Assembly (NCBI GenBank): GCA_003646705.1
Contig: QMLK01000020.1
Coordinates: forward strand, 1-9,373
Source: Deltaproteobacteria bacterium
GTDB lineage: Bacteria > Desulfobacterota > B13-G15
DNA length: 9,373 nt
Direction of reading: 5' to 3'
Numbering within the stretch: the stretch's first letter is position 1; the number at the start of each line of letters is the position of its first letter. A model generated the notes under the pieces. It was not told where the DNA came from. It made no database searches and was given only the letters and a program-made list of their open reading frames with translations. The position numbers were made by a program, and so were the translations under genes. This document shows positions 1-9,373 of the stretch, one piece after another.

Positions 1-218
1 CAGTACTCCTCAAACTCCCCCTCGGTCTCCGCCTCCTTCGCCCCCACCCCGAAGGACTCCTCCTCTTCCTCGAGCAGGGGGTTGGAGGACAACTCCTCCT
101 GTATCACCTCCTGGAGCTCTATGCGGTTCAACTGCAGGAGCTTTATCGCCTGCTGCAGTTGGGGGGTGATCACCAACTGCTGCGTGAGCCTTAGCTCCTG
201 CTTGAGGTCAAGGGCCAT
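1..218 (-). CDS. rpoN: RNA polymerase sigma-54 factor, N-terminal part (cut by window edge)
   Basis: This is the first 72 codons of sigma-54, the alternative sigma factor that directs RNA polymerase to -24/-12 promoters and needs an AAA+ activator to open DNA. The visible part is the glutamine- and leucine-rich region I that contacts activators: residues 5-25 contain [20 protein letters not shown], followed by IKLLQL and a [10 protein letters not shown] acidic stretch at about 52-61, which leads into the variable acidic region II. This pattern is diagnostic for the family. The core-binding, HTH and RpoN-box regions lie outside the window. The ATG at 218-216 shares one base with the lptB stop (TGATG), and a GGGGAGG ribosome site sits 5 bases upstream, inside the end of lptB. 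The lptB-rpoN order is widely conserved in Proteobacteria. The start codon is secure; intactness of the remainder cannot be judged. Confidence 0.97.
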   Translation of the reverse strand, partial: MALDLKQELRLTQQLVITPQLQQAIKLLQLNRIELQEVIQEELSSNPLLEEEEESFGVGAKEAETEGEFEEY

Positions 219-964
219 CAAAGCCTCCCCAACTCAAAGCCCTCGCCGAGGTAGACCTCCCTCACCCTCTCGTTCCGCACTATCTCCTCAGGGGTCCCCT
301 CCTCGAGGATCTTCCCCTCGTTGAGGATATAAGCCCTGTCGCATACACCGAGGGTCTCCCTGACGTTGTGGTCGGAGACCACCACCCCTATGCCCCTGTC
401 CTTCAGGTCCCTTATGATCCTCTGGATCTCCAGGACCGCTATGGGGTCTATCCCCGCAAAGGGCTCATCCAGCAGTATGAAGAGGGGGTCCAGCACCAGG
501 GCACGAGCGATCTCCACCCGCCGCCTCTCCCCCCCGGAGAGGGAATAGGCCTTGTTCTTCGCCAAATGGGCTATGCCGAGTTCCTCCAGGAGCCCCTCTA
601 AGCGCTCCCGGCGTTCCTCCGGGGTCAAGTCCAAGGTCTCCAGGATGGCCAAAAGGTTCTCCTCCACCGTGAGCTTCCTGAAGACGGAGGGCTCCTGCGG
701 CAGATAGGTTATCCCCTTCCTAGCCCTTCTGTGGATGGGCAGGTGGCTTATCTCCTCGCCGTCGAGCAAGACCTGCCCCTTCTCCGGTTTCACGAAGCCG
801 ATGATCATGTAGAAGGTGGTGGTCTTCCCCGCCCCATTGGGACCCAGCAGCCCCACCACCTCACCGGAGCGGACCTCCATGTCCACCTCGTCCACCACCC
901 GCCTACCTCCGTAGACCTTCACCAATTCCTTGGCCTCAAGGACGTGGAAGGAGTTTCCCTTCAC
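218..964 (-). CDS. lptB: LPS export ABC transporter ATP-binding protein LptB
   Basis: LptB is the cytoplasmic ATPase of the LptB2FGC complex, which extracts LPS from the inner membrane and pushes it onto the periplasmic LptA bridge. The 248-residue protein (usual size about 240) has a complete set of ABC motifs: Walker [10 protein letters not shown] (41-49), Q-loop Gln90, signature LSGGE (142-146), Walker B ILLDEP with Asp166 and catalytic Glu167, and the H-loop His199 in SDHNVRET. The C-terminal YLGEGFEL closely matches the LptB tail and separates it from branched-chain amino acid ATPases (LivF/LivG), the nearest relatives. The start is a GTG preceded by GGAGG with a 6-base spacer, giving a 29-bp overlap with the end of lptA. 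No ATG or GTG near codon 8 is available in frame to shorten it. LptF and LptG, the membrane partners, are not in this window. Confidence 0.97.
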   Translation of the reverse strand: MKGNSFHVLEAKELVKVYGGRRVVDEVDMEVRSGEVVGLLGPNGAGKTTTFYMIIGFVKPEKGQVLLDGEEISHLPIHRRARKGITYLPQEPSVFRKLTVEENLLAILETLDLTPEERRERLEGLLEELGIAHLAKNKAYSLSGGERRRVEIARALVLDPLFILLDEPFAGIDPIAVLEIQRIIRDLKDRGIGVVVSDHNVRETLGVCDRAYILNEGKILEEGTPEEIVRNERVREVYLGEGFELGRL

Positions 965-1433
965 GCCTTTCCTCCACTATGGTGAGCTCCACCCGCTCCT
1001 GTCCTTTACCTTCGGCGATCGCTCTGTCCTCCTTGAGGAAGACCACTATCCTCCAACCCCGAAGCCGGTTATCCCCCTCCCACAGCAGCGGATGGCCCTC
1101 GAGCACCACCCTCTCCTCCTTCACGTAATAGATGGCGCGCTCACAGAGGGCCCTCTTGGTCCCGTAAGCAATCTTGACCTCTCCTTCGGCCTCTATCCTC
1201 TCCACATCCCGCTTCTCCACCCCCTCCCCAGTGCTCAGATAGACCCGTAATTGGCGGCTCTCGAGGCGAAAGTCACCCCTTTTGGCCACTACGTCGCCGC
1301 TGAAGACGATTACCCCCTTGGCGTAATCGGCCTGCATCCGTTCCGAGGTGACGTGGACCGGCCCCTTGCCCCCTTCGGGGACAGCGGCGGCCACCAGAAA
1401 AAGGGCCAATGCGATCATGAGGAACCTCATCAT
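936..1433 (-). CDS. lptA: LPS transport periplasmic protein LptA (OstA-like)
   Basis: LptA forms the beta-jellyroll bridge that carries LPS across the periplasm from LptC to LptD. The 165-residue product starts with an export signal (MMRFLMIALALFLVAAAV), with likely cleavage after residues 17-20; there is no lipobox cysteine, so it should be soluble and periplasmic. The OstA-like fold follows, with PVHVTSERMQADYAKGVIVF at 25-44 and then FSGDVVAKRGDFRLESRQL, the typical start of LptA-like domains ('build a Kdo/LPS-binding jellyroll from repeating beta strands'). Position between lptC and lptB supports the call over a stand-alone OstA-like protein. Two adjacent ATGs (1433 and 1430) are possible starts; the AGGTGG motif lies only 1-2 bases before the first, so the second, five bases downstream of it, may be used. 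The first ATG overlaps the lptC stop by 4 bp. Confidence 0.93.
   Translation of the reverse strand: MMRFLMIALALFLVAAAVPEGGKGPVHVTSERMQADYAKGVIVFSGDVVAKRGDFRLESRQLRVYLSTGEGVEKRDVERIEAEGEVKIAYGTKRALCERAIYYVKEERVVLEGHPLLWEGDNRLRGWRIVVFLKEDRAIAEGKGQERVELTIVEERREGKLLPRP
971..975 (-). promoter_or_regulatory. Ribosome binding site of lptB, inside lptA
   Basis: On the minus strand GGAGG is followed by six bases (AAAGGC) and then GTG. It lies within the lptA coding region and supports the GTG at 964 as the true lptB start, which makes the 29-bp lptA/lptB overlap real rather than an over-extended prediction. Confidence 0.75.
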
Positions 1434-1957
1434 CCCACCTCGATCGTCGCCTCCACCTCTTTGGGGATCAGGAAGGATCTCTCCCTCAGCCTCACCTCAA
1501 GGCCCACCCCCTTGAGGACCATCCCTCTGCCCTCTATCTGGACGGGGGCCTCGGTCCTCACCACCCTCTCCCGATCCTCGTAGCGGAGGGATTCGGTCCG
1601 CAGCAGGTAGCCGTCCTCCGTCTCAAGGACGACCCTTCCTTCAAGCTCTATGAAGTCACCCTGCTTGAGGCCCCCCCTTTGGGCCCTCACCTTCACCACG
1701 CGACCATCCTCGAGGAAGAAGACGACCTTCAAGTCATAGGCCTCGGTCACCTCACCCTTGATCCAGTGCTCCACCCTCTTGGCCCGCAGTTCCCACTTGG
1801 TCCTTCCCCCCTCCGTCTCCACGTATTGGACCTCCTCGAGGGCCAGATCCGCCCTGCTGGGGAGGTCCACCTCCTCCTGCCCCCTATGGCTCAGGAGGAG
1901 GAAGAGGGTCAGACCCCCGATGGCTGCGCAGAAGAGCAATAGAAGCACCTTCTTCAT
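1430..1957 (-). CDS. lptC: LPS export protein LptC (YrbK family)
   Basis: LptC is the bitopic inner-membrane protein that receives LPS from LptB2FG and hands it to LptA. The 175-residue product has a short basic N-terminus (MKK), one membrane segment at about 4-22 (VLLLLFCAAIGGLTLFLLL) and a periplasmic beta-rich domain. That domain includes LALEEVQYVETEGGRTKWEL (38-57), matching the start of LptC domains, where alternating hydrophobic strands follow 'W-L-A' type motifs. E. coli LptC is 191 residues, so size fits. The stop and start codons of both neighbours overlap by 4 bp (ATGA with kdsC upstream and with lptA downstream). LptC sequences are poorly conserved, so the call rests on topology, the strand pattern and especially position between kdsC and lptA, which is the standard arrangement. 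Confidence 0.92.
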   Translation of the reverse strand: MKKVLLLLFCAAIGGLTLFLLLSHRGQEEVDLPSRADLALEEVQYVETEGGRTKWELRAKRVEHWIKGEVTEAYDLKVVFFLEDGRVVKVRAQRGGLKQGDFIELEGRVVLETEDGYLLRTESLRYEDRERVVRTEAPVQIEGRGMVLKGVGLEVRLRERSFLIPKEVEATIEVG

Positions 1958-2481
1958 ACCCCCTCATACCTCCTCAACAGCCCCTCCCACTTGCCCTGGG
2001 CCTTGAGGATGAGCTCACAGACCTCCCTGACAGCCCCCTTCCCCCCGGGCAGTTCGGTTATGTAGAGGGCCCAACGCTTGGCCTCCTCGACCCCATCCCC
2101 CACGACCACCGGCAGCCCCACACGGCGCAGCAAGGGGATGTCCACCAGGTCGTCCCCTACGAAGCAGACCTCATCGTCTTCGAGCTCGAGCCTTTCCTTG
2201 AGCTCCTCGAAGGGGGCGACCTTGTCGTGCAGTCCCTGAAACAGATACCTAACCCCGAGGTCCTCCGCCCGACGTTTTACGGCCTCGGAGGTCCTCCCTG
2301 AGAAAAGGGCCACCTCTACTCCGGCCCGCAACAACATCTTGATGCCGTGGCCGTCCCGCACGTGGAAGAGCTTCACCTCCCGTCCCTCCTCGTCCATGAC
2401 GATCCGGCCGTCGGTCAGCACTCCATCCACATCGAGCACCAGGAGCTTCACCCTCCTTGCCCTTTCGAGCACTCCCCTCAT
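1954..2481 (-). CDS. kdsC: 3-deoxy-D-manno-octulosonate 8-phosphate phosphatase KdsC
   Basis: KdsC is a cytoplasmic HAD-family phosphatase that hydrolyses Kdo 8-phosphate to Kdo, the third step of Kdo synthesis. The 175-residue protein has the usual small cap-less HAD size (E. coli 188) and all motifs: motif I LDVDGVLTDG with nucleophile Asp17 and general acid Asp19, motif II Ser61 in LFSGRTS, Lys87 in LHDKV, and motif III VGDDLVD with Asp110 and Asp111 for Mg2+. The DVDGVLTDG form and the FHVRDGHGIKML segment are typical of KdsC, rather than of other C0-type HAD enzymes such as the N-acylneuraminate cytidylyltransferase-linked phosphatases. ATGA overlaps of 4 bp join it to kdsD upstream and lptC downstream. 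Its location between kdsD and lptC makes the assignment close to certain. Confidence 0.96.
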   Translation of the reverse strand: MRGVLERARRVKLLVLDVDGVLTDGRIVMDEEGREVKLFHVRDGHGIKMLLRAGVEVALFSGRTSEAVKRRAEDLGVRYLFQGLHDKVAPFEELKERLELEDDEVCFVGDDLVDIPLLRRVGLPVVVGDGVEEAKRWALYITELPGGKGAVREVCELILKAQGKWEGLLRRYEGV

Positions 2482-3439
2482 ACCACCCCAGCCTTCAGCA
2501 GGTCGTGAAGGTGGATGATCCCCACCGGCACTCGATCCCCAGGTCTCTCGAAGACGAATAGCGAAGTGATGGAGTGTTCCTCCATCCTCTTCACGGCCTC
2601 TGCGGCTAAGGCGTCGGCCTCTATCCCCTTGGGGTTGCGGGTCATGATCTCAGAGGCCCGCCTCTGCAGCAGGTCCGGATATCGCTCCAGGGCCCTCCGG
2701 AGGTCCCCGTCGGTGATCACCCCCACGAGCCTCCCCCCGCCGTCCATGACGGCGGTGACCCCGAGCCTCTTGGAGGTCATCTCCACCAGGACCTCCTTCA
2801 TGGAGGTCTCCTCCCAAACCCTCGGGAACTCCTCCCCCACGTGCATAAGGTCCCTCACCCGCAGAAGGAGCCTCCTGCCCAGGACCCCTCCGGGGTGGAG
2901 CCGTGCGAAGTCCTCTCGTCTGAAGCCCCGTTCCTCCAACAGGGCCACCGCCAGGGCGTCCCCCATGGCGAGGGCTGCGGTGGTGGAGGCCGTAGGGGCG
3001 AGGCCCAGGGGACAGGCCTCCTGATCCACCCCCACATCGATCACCACATCGGCCGCCTTCGCCAGGGAAGAGGAGGGGTTGCCAGTGAAGGCGATGAGCC
3101 TGTTGCCCTGTCGCTTGATCAGGGGCAGCAGTTGGGACAACTCCTCGGTTTCGCCGCTGCGGGAGATGGCCAAGACCACATCCCTCCTGTCCAGCATCCC
3201 CAGGTCGCCGTGTACCCCTTCGGTGGGGTGGAGGAAGAAGGCGGGGGTGCCGGTGGAGGCCAGGGTCGAGGCGATCTTCTTGCCGATGATGCCCGACTTC
3301 CCCACCCCTGTGACCACCACCTTCCCCTCGCACCTCAGGATCAGCTCCACAGCCCTGACGAACTCGTCGTTGAGGCGCTCCTTGAGCCCGGCCACCGCCC
3401 TGGCCTCTATCTCCAGGACCCTCTTGGCCCGCTCGAGGA

Positions 3440-3443
<4 letters not shown>
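2478..3443 (-). CDS. kdsD: D-arabinose-5-phosphate isomerase KdsD (KpsF/GutQ family)
   Basis: KdsD converts ribulose 5-phosphate to arabinose 5-phosphate, the first committed substrate of Kdo synthesis. The 321-residue protein (E. coli 328) has an N-terminal SIS sugar-isomerase domain, about residues 30-170, with VVVTGVGKSGIIGKKIAST (42-60), the HPTEGVHGDLG loop (72-82) and SRSGETEE (94-101). The conserved RLHPGG (181-186) follows. Two CBS domains occupy about 198-255 (DLMHVGEEFP to GVITDGDLRR) and 265-318 (EIMTRNP to GIIHLHDLL). Lys49 and His183 correspond to active-site residues known in this family. The reading frame stays open for about 400 bases upstream, but that part lies over kdsA and is not protein-like. 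The ATG at 3443 has a strong GGAGGAGG site and overlaps the kdsA stop by 4 bp, so it is chosen. GutQ is the alternative paralogue name; context favours KdsD. Confidence 0.96.
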
Positions 3444-7129
<3,686 letters not shown>

Positions 7130-7147
7130 CTTCCGTTCCTGAGACTT

Positions 7148-7175
7148 CTTATACCATGGAGGAGGGCCTTGTCAA
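7148..7175 (-). promoter_or_regulatory. Sigma-70-type promoter before the apgM-pyrG-kds-lpt-rpoN chain
   Basis: Reading the minus strand, a perfect TTGACA -35 box (7175-7170) is followed by a 16-base spacer and TATAAG (7153-7148), which matches the -10 consensus at five of six positions. It fills the only gap (56 bp) between the LysE-family gene and the long overlapping gene chain, exactly where an operon promoter is expected. The predicted transcription start is near 7141. No hairpin plus T-run separates it from the LysE gene, so read-through from upstream is also possible. Confidence 0.7.
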
Positions 7176-7185
7176 AGGGGAAAGC

Positions 7186-7815
7186 CTAAAGGACCATGAT
7201 CCTCAGGGCATCAAAGGTGAACTTGAGGCCGAAGAAGAGGAGGAAACCTCCGGAGAGGGCGAAGGCCGCCTTCTGAAAGCCCTTACCGAAGAAGCGCCCG
7301 CCCTTGAAGGAGAGGACGGAGAGGAGGGAAAGCCAGAGGAAGTCACAGAGCCAATGGACCAGGGCGAAGAACAAAAAGCCCAGGACCCCGAAGCTCAAAG
7401 AACGCATGATCAGGGCCGCCCCTACGGTAGCCCACCAGATCGAGAAGTAGGGGTTGCCCAAACTGAGGAAGGCCCCCGCCAGAAGGGTGGAGCGATGATA
7501 TCGCCCCTCTCCCACCTCTGCGGCTCTCGCCCCCCGGAGCATGCCGAGGCCGGTGAAGAGGAGGAAGCCACCGCCCAAGAGGGAGATGAGGCCCTTCATA
7601 TAGGGAAACTTGAACAAGGCCCCGAGGCCGTAAAGGATCAAGACCATCAAGGGGAACTCCACCATCCCATGGCCAAGGGCCACCAAGGCACCGGTCTGAG
7701 GGGCCTTGCTCCCCTTGCCCACCGAGATGGCGGTCAAGGGCCCGGGGGCCATGACCCCGGACAGCGATATGAGGACCGCCTCGCCCAAAAAGAGGAGGTA
7801 GGCCATGGCCTTCAT
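7186..7815 (-). CDS. LysE/RhtB-family membrane exporter
   Basis: This 209-residue protein is highly hydrophobic, with about six predicted membrane segments (roughly 5-27, 43-66, 73-93, 111-136, 140-168 and 181-201). The N-terminal VMAPGPLTAISVGKG (21-35) carries the PGP motif near the end of the first helix that marks the LysE/RhtB/CadD superfamily. The SLGNPYFSIWW segment (118-128) in the fourth helix is also typical. Members export amino acids such as lysine, threonine or homoserine, or other small solutes; the substrate cannot be read from sequence. The ATG at 7815 has GGTGGG five bases upstream; a second in-frame ATG at 7806 is possible. It follows the amidohydrolase gene by 23 bp and is probably the last gene of that cluster. 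Whether it exports a product of the amidohydrolase, or homoserine/threonine related to the next gene, is speculation. Confidence 0.88.
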   Translation of the reverse strand: MKAMAYLLFLGEAVLISLSGVMAPGPLTAISVGKGSKAPQTGALVALGHGMVEFPLMVLILYGLGALFKFPYMKGLISLLGGGFLLFTGLGMLRGARAAEVGEGRYHRSTLLAGAFLSLGNPYFSIWWATVGAALIMRSLSFGVLGFLFFALVHWLCDFLWLSLLSVLSFKGGRFFGKGFQKAAFALSGGFLLFFGLKFTFDALRIMVL

Positions 7816-7838
7816 CTAAACCCACCGTCCCCCCATTA

Positions 7839-8657
7839 TCAAAGCCCCAGCAGCTCTGCGGCGTTCCGCCAGAGGATCCTCTCCTTCGTCTCCTCGGCCA
7901 GAGGGAGGGCGAGGACCCTCTCGATCAAGGACTTGATGTCGGGGACCCCCGGCCAGTCGCTACCGAAGAGGAAGCGGTCCGGGTACCTCTCGAGGTTCGG
8001 GAACCACTGAAGGAGGACCTTGGCCGGGATCCCAGCGATACCTATGTAGAGGTTCCGGTGGCGGGTGATGAGCCAAGCGGCCCGATCGTACCAGAAGGGC
8101 CTGCCCCCGTGCTCCATGATGATCTTCAGCCGGGGGAAGTCCTCGGCCACGTCGTCAAGCAGAAGAGGATCCCCGTACTTGACCCGTGAGCCCTTGAAGA
8201 TGGAGGTGCCCGTGTGGAACATCACGGGCACTTCCAAGGATTGGGCCACCTCGTAGAAGGGATAGAGGGAGGGATCGTTGGGGTAGAAATGGGCGTAGGT
8301 GGGCAGCATCTTGAAGCCCCTCACCCCGAGGACCTTGACGGCCCTTTCGGCCTGTTCTGCCACGGGGGTGTCCTCGTAGAGGCAGATCGAACCGAAGGGG
8401 ATCAGCTCCTCATGGCCTTTGCAGAAGGAGGCCGTGAACTCGTTGGGGACTACCCCTGTGGCCCGAGGGGCGTACTCGGAGAGCACCACGGCCCTTCCCA
8501 CCCCCTGCTCCCTCAGGTAGGCGATGAGCCCCTCAGGGGTGATCCCCTCGGAGAACCTCTCGTAGTAGGTGGGGTTTACCTCCCTGAAGAAGTCCACCAC
8601 CCACTCCGTCCAATGCCTCTTCGTGCCGACGTGGAGGTGAAAATCGATCACCTGCAT
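7839..8657 (-). CDS. Amidohydrolase_2 (ACMSD-like) metal-dependent hydrolase or decarboxylase
   Basis: This 272-residue TIM-barrel protein has the metal-site pattern of the amidohydrolase_2 family: DFHLHVG with His7 and His9 at the first strand, RGFKMLP with Lys116, MFHTGTS with His148, MEHGGRPFW with His183 and FGSDWPGV with Asp234. The family includes hydrolases acting on C-N, C-O and C-C bonds, and non-oxidative decarboxylases such as aminocarboxymuconate-semialdehyde and gamma-resorcylate decarboxylases. The short length and missing signal peptide point to a cytoplasmic enzyme. The substrate is not recognisable. The ATG at 8657 has GGGGAGGTG about ten bases upstream, within the 3' end of the preceding gene, from which it is separated by 7 bp. 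The adjacent LpdD-like gene gives a weak hint towards decarboxylation chemistry. Confidence 0.85.
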   Translation of the reverse strand: MQVIDFHLHVGTKRHWTEWVVDFFREVNPTYYERFSEGITPEGLIAYLREQGVGRAVVLSEYAPRATGVVPNEFTASFCKGHEELIPFGSICLYEDTPVAEQAERAVKVLGVRGFKMLPTYAHFYPNDPSLYPFYEVAQSLEVPVMFHTGTSIFKGSRVKYGDPLLLDDVAEDFPRLKIIMEHGGRPFWYDRAAWLITRHRNLYIGIAGIPAKVLLQWFPNLERYPDRFLFGSDWPGVPDIKSLIERVLALPLAEETKERILWRNAAELLGL

Positions 8658-8664
8658 CCGTGCT

Positions 8665-9054
8665 TCACACCTCCCCGCCGAAGCCCTCTATTATCCTTCG
8701 GGTGAGGGCCTCGCAGAGCCTCAGGACCTCCTCCACTTCCTCCTCCCGCAGCCCCTCCCAGTGCATGCCCGCCACGACGACCACCTTCCTGTTCAAGGCC
8801 TTGGCCAGGTCCTCCGCCACGGCCTTGGCCACCACGTCCTCCTTGTGCCCGAGGAAGGTGAAGACGGAGCTCGTGGCGCTTATCTCCTTGGGGTCCCTAA
8901 GGCTCGGTCGGGGCTCGGCCATCCCCACAGCCCCGATGTGAGGCTTGGCCCCACCGAAGAGGAGCACCACCAGGTCCTCCCCCAGGGCCTTCACCCATGC
9001 GGTGACCTCAAGACGTCCCTTTCGCTCCGAGACCTGCCAAGGCCCCTCTGCCAT
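8665..9054 (-). CDS. LpdD-like protein (prenylated-flavin chaperone family)
   Basis: From the ATG at 9054 this is a 129-residue soluble protein. Conserved-looking blocks are FGGAKPHIGAVGMAEPRPSL (33-52), SATSSVFTFLGHKED (59-73) and LNRKVVVVAGMHWEG (87-101). I recognise this pattern as that of the LpdD-like family, named after the small third subunit of gallate decarboxylase and thought to help load prenylated FMN into UbiD-type decarboxylases. This is recall of family motifs, not a search. No ubiD or ubiX gene is in the window. Start choice is uncertain: the frame stays open to a GTG at 9120 and a TTG at 9093, but the residues encoded there (within an inverted repeat) look unlike the family, whose members begin shortly before a beta-strand such as RLEVTAWV. 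The ATG itself lacks a clear ribosome site, having only GCGGG directly before it. Confidence 0.72.
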   Translation of the reverse strand: MAEGPWQVSERKGRLEVTAWVKALGEDLVVLLFGGAKPHIGAVGMAEPRPSLRDPKEISATSSVFTFLGHKEDVVAKAVAEDLAKALNRKVVVVAGMHWEGLREEEVEEVLRLCEALTRRIIEGFGGEV

Positions 9055-9074
9055 CCCGCAAGGAGTGATAACAC

Positions 9075-9139
9075 GCCCTCCCTCGGTGGACAAGGGGGAA
9101 CTTCCCCCCTTGTAAGACACCCTCGGGTCGAGGGAGGGC
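9075..9139 (-). repeat. Nested inverted repeats upstream of the LpdD-like gene
   Basis: A perfect 11-bp inverted repeat has arms 9075-9085 and 9129-9139 (GCCCTCCCTCG and its complement). It encloses a second hairpin at 9091-9112. The right arm can instead pair locally: 9120-9125 (CCCTCG) with 9129-9134 (CGAGGG) across a 3-base loop. The two pairings of 9129-9134 exclude each other. The outer arm begins 3 bases after the stop of the GyrI-like gene and ends about 20 bases before the LpdD-like ATG, so it occupies nearly the whole gap. No T-run follows any stem on either strand, so a standard intrinsic terminator is not supported. It could be a weak terminator, an mRNA-end stabiliser, or a leader controlling the next gene. 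Confidence 0.6.
9091..9112. repeat. Inner GC-rich hairpin
   Basis: CAAGGGGG (9091-9098) pairs perfectly with CCCCCTTG (9105-9112) around a six-base loop. It is the central element of the nested structure and could fold in RNA of either strand. Downstream bases on the minus strand are TCCACC, not a U-tract. Confidence 0.65.
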
Positions 9140-9142
9140 CCC

Positions 9143-9373
9143 TTATCCCTTCTCCTTAACGGGCTGCCTGAGGATCGTCCTCAGCCTCTCTGCGGGGGTC
9201 TTCCTCGGATCGGAGAGGTAAATCTCGTGGTGAAACCCGTTGAAGGTAAGTCCCTCTGCCTCCATCAGTGCGTACAACTTCGCCAAGGATTCCGGCTCGG
9301 TCGAATAGGGCCCGACGTGAAGTATCTGGACACATCTCCCTTCCGCTATCTCCTCCAATGTGATCTCCTTCAC
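9143..9373 (-). CDS. GyrI-like small-molecule-binding domain protein, C-terminal part
   Basis: The last 76 or so codons of a gene that continues beyond the right edge; the TAA stop is at 9145-9143. The sequence includes CVQILHVGPYSTEPESLAKL and a final HHEIYLSDPRKT...LRTILRQPV. Those match the end of GyrI-like (SOUL/GyrI superfamily) domains, where HEIYLSDP followed by a TILRQPV tail is characteristic of the stand-alone GyrI-like proteins of about 200 residues. Such domains bind small hydrophobic ligands, and some sit in transcription regulators (Rob/BmrR type); no DNA-binding part can be seen here because the N-terminus is missing. A GTG codon happens to fall at the window edge (9373-9371), but the domain's first half would be missing, so it is treated as internal. 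Its relation to the genes below is unclear, as the inverted repeats lie between. Confidence 0.82.
   Translation of the reverse strand: MKEITLEEIAEGRCVQILHVGPYSTEPESLAKLYALMEAEGLTFNGFHHEIYLSDPRKTPAERLRTILRQPVKEKG

Noticed and set aside
82..324. Plus-strand 80-codon open frame across the rpoN/lptB junction.
   Set aside because: It is antisense to two well-conserved genes and is Ser/Arg/Pro-rich with no domain.
7156..8010. A 284-codon plus-strand open frame starting in the promoter gap and running opposite the LysE-family gene.
   Set aside because: Its product is a low-complexity Glu/Gly/Gln-rich chain, the usual complement of a hydrophobic membrane protein, and it runs against all neighbours.
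9055..9120. Starts at GTG 9120 or TTG 9093 for the LpdD-like gene.
   Set aside because: The added residues would be encoded by the inverted repeats and do not look family-like; the GTG has its only purine-rich motif touching the codon. Not excluded entirely.
9091..9134. Intrinsic terminator for the GyrI-like gene.
   Set aside because: Stems are present, but no run of T follows either stem on the minus strand (TGTCTTAC and TCCACC follow).

Overview
This GC-rich window comes from a Gram-negative, LPS-making bacterium. Every gene I can support is on the minus strand, so the transcription order runs from high to low coordinates. Gene order (phosphoglycerate-mutase-like gene, pyrG, kdsA, kdsD, kdsC, lptC, lptA, lptB, rpoN), frequent AGG arginine and ATA isoleucine codons, and proteins rich in Glu and Arg suggest a Desulfobacterota-type ('deltaproteobacterial') organism, possibly thermophilic. 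The lineage is an inference from gene order and composition, not a measured placement.

Right part (9373 to 7186): the 3' end of a GyrI-like domain gene, then an 88-bp gap with nested inverted repeats. Next comes a three-gene cluster: a small protein resembling the prenylated-flavin chaperone LpdD of UbiD-type decarboxylases, an amidohydrolase_2 (ACMSD-like) metal-dependent hydrolase, and a LysE-family membrane exporter. The gaps between these three are 7 and 23 bp, so they are probably co-transcribed.

Left part (7175 to 1): a promoter-like sequence (TTGACA, 16-bp spacer, TATAAG) lies in the 56-bp gap before the apgM-like gene. From there to the window edge, nine genes form an unbroken chain in which each of the eight junctions overlaps: apgM-like/pyrG 20 bp, five junctions of 4 bp, lptA/lptB 29 bp, lptB/rpoN 1 bp. 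There is no intergenic base over about 7.1 kb.

The left operon reads as an outer-membrane LPS supply line. A phosphoglycerate mutase would feed PEP formation. KdsD makes arabinose 5-phosphate, KdsA joins it to PEP, and KdsC removes the phosphate to give Kdo. PyrG makes the CTP needed to activate Kdo. LptC, LptA and LptB are the inner-membrane, periplasmic and ATPase parts of the LPS export bridge. The operon then enters rpoN (sigma-54), cut by the window edge. KdsB (CMP-Kdo synthetase) and the Kdo transferase are not in the window. I see no mobile element, tRNA, rRNA, CRISPR or phage gene, and no clearly new system. The least ordinary items are the nested inverted repeats at 9075-9139 and the LpdD-like/amidohydrolase/LysE cluster.
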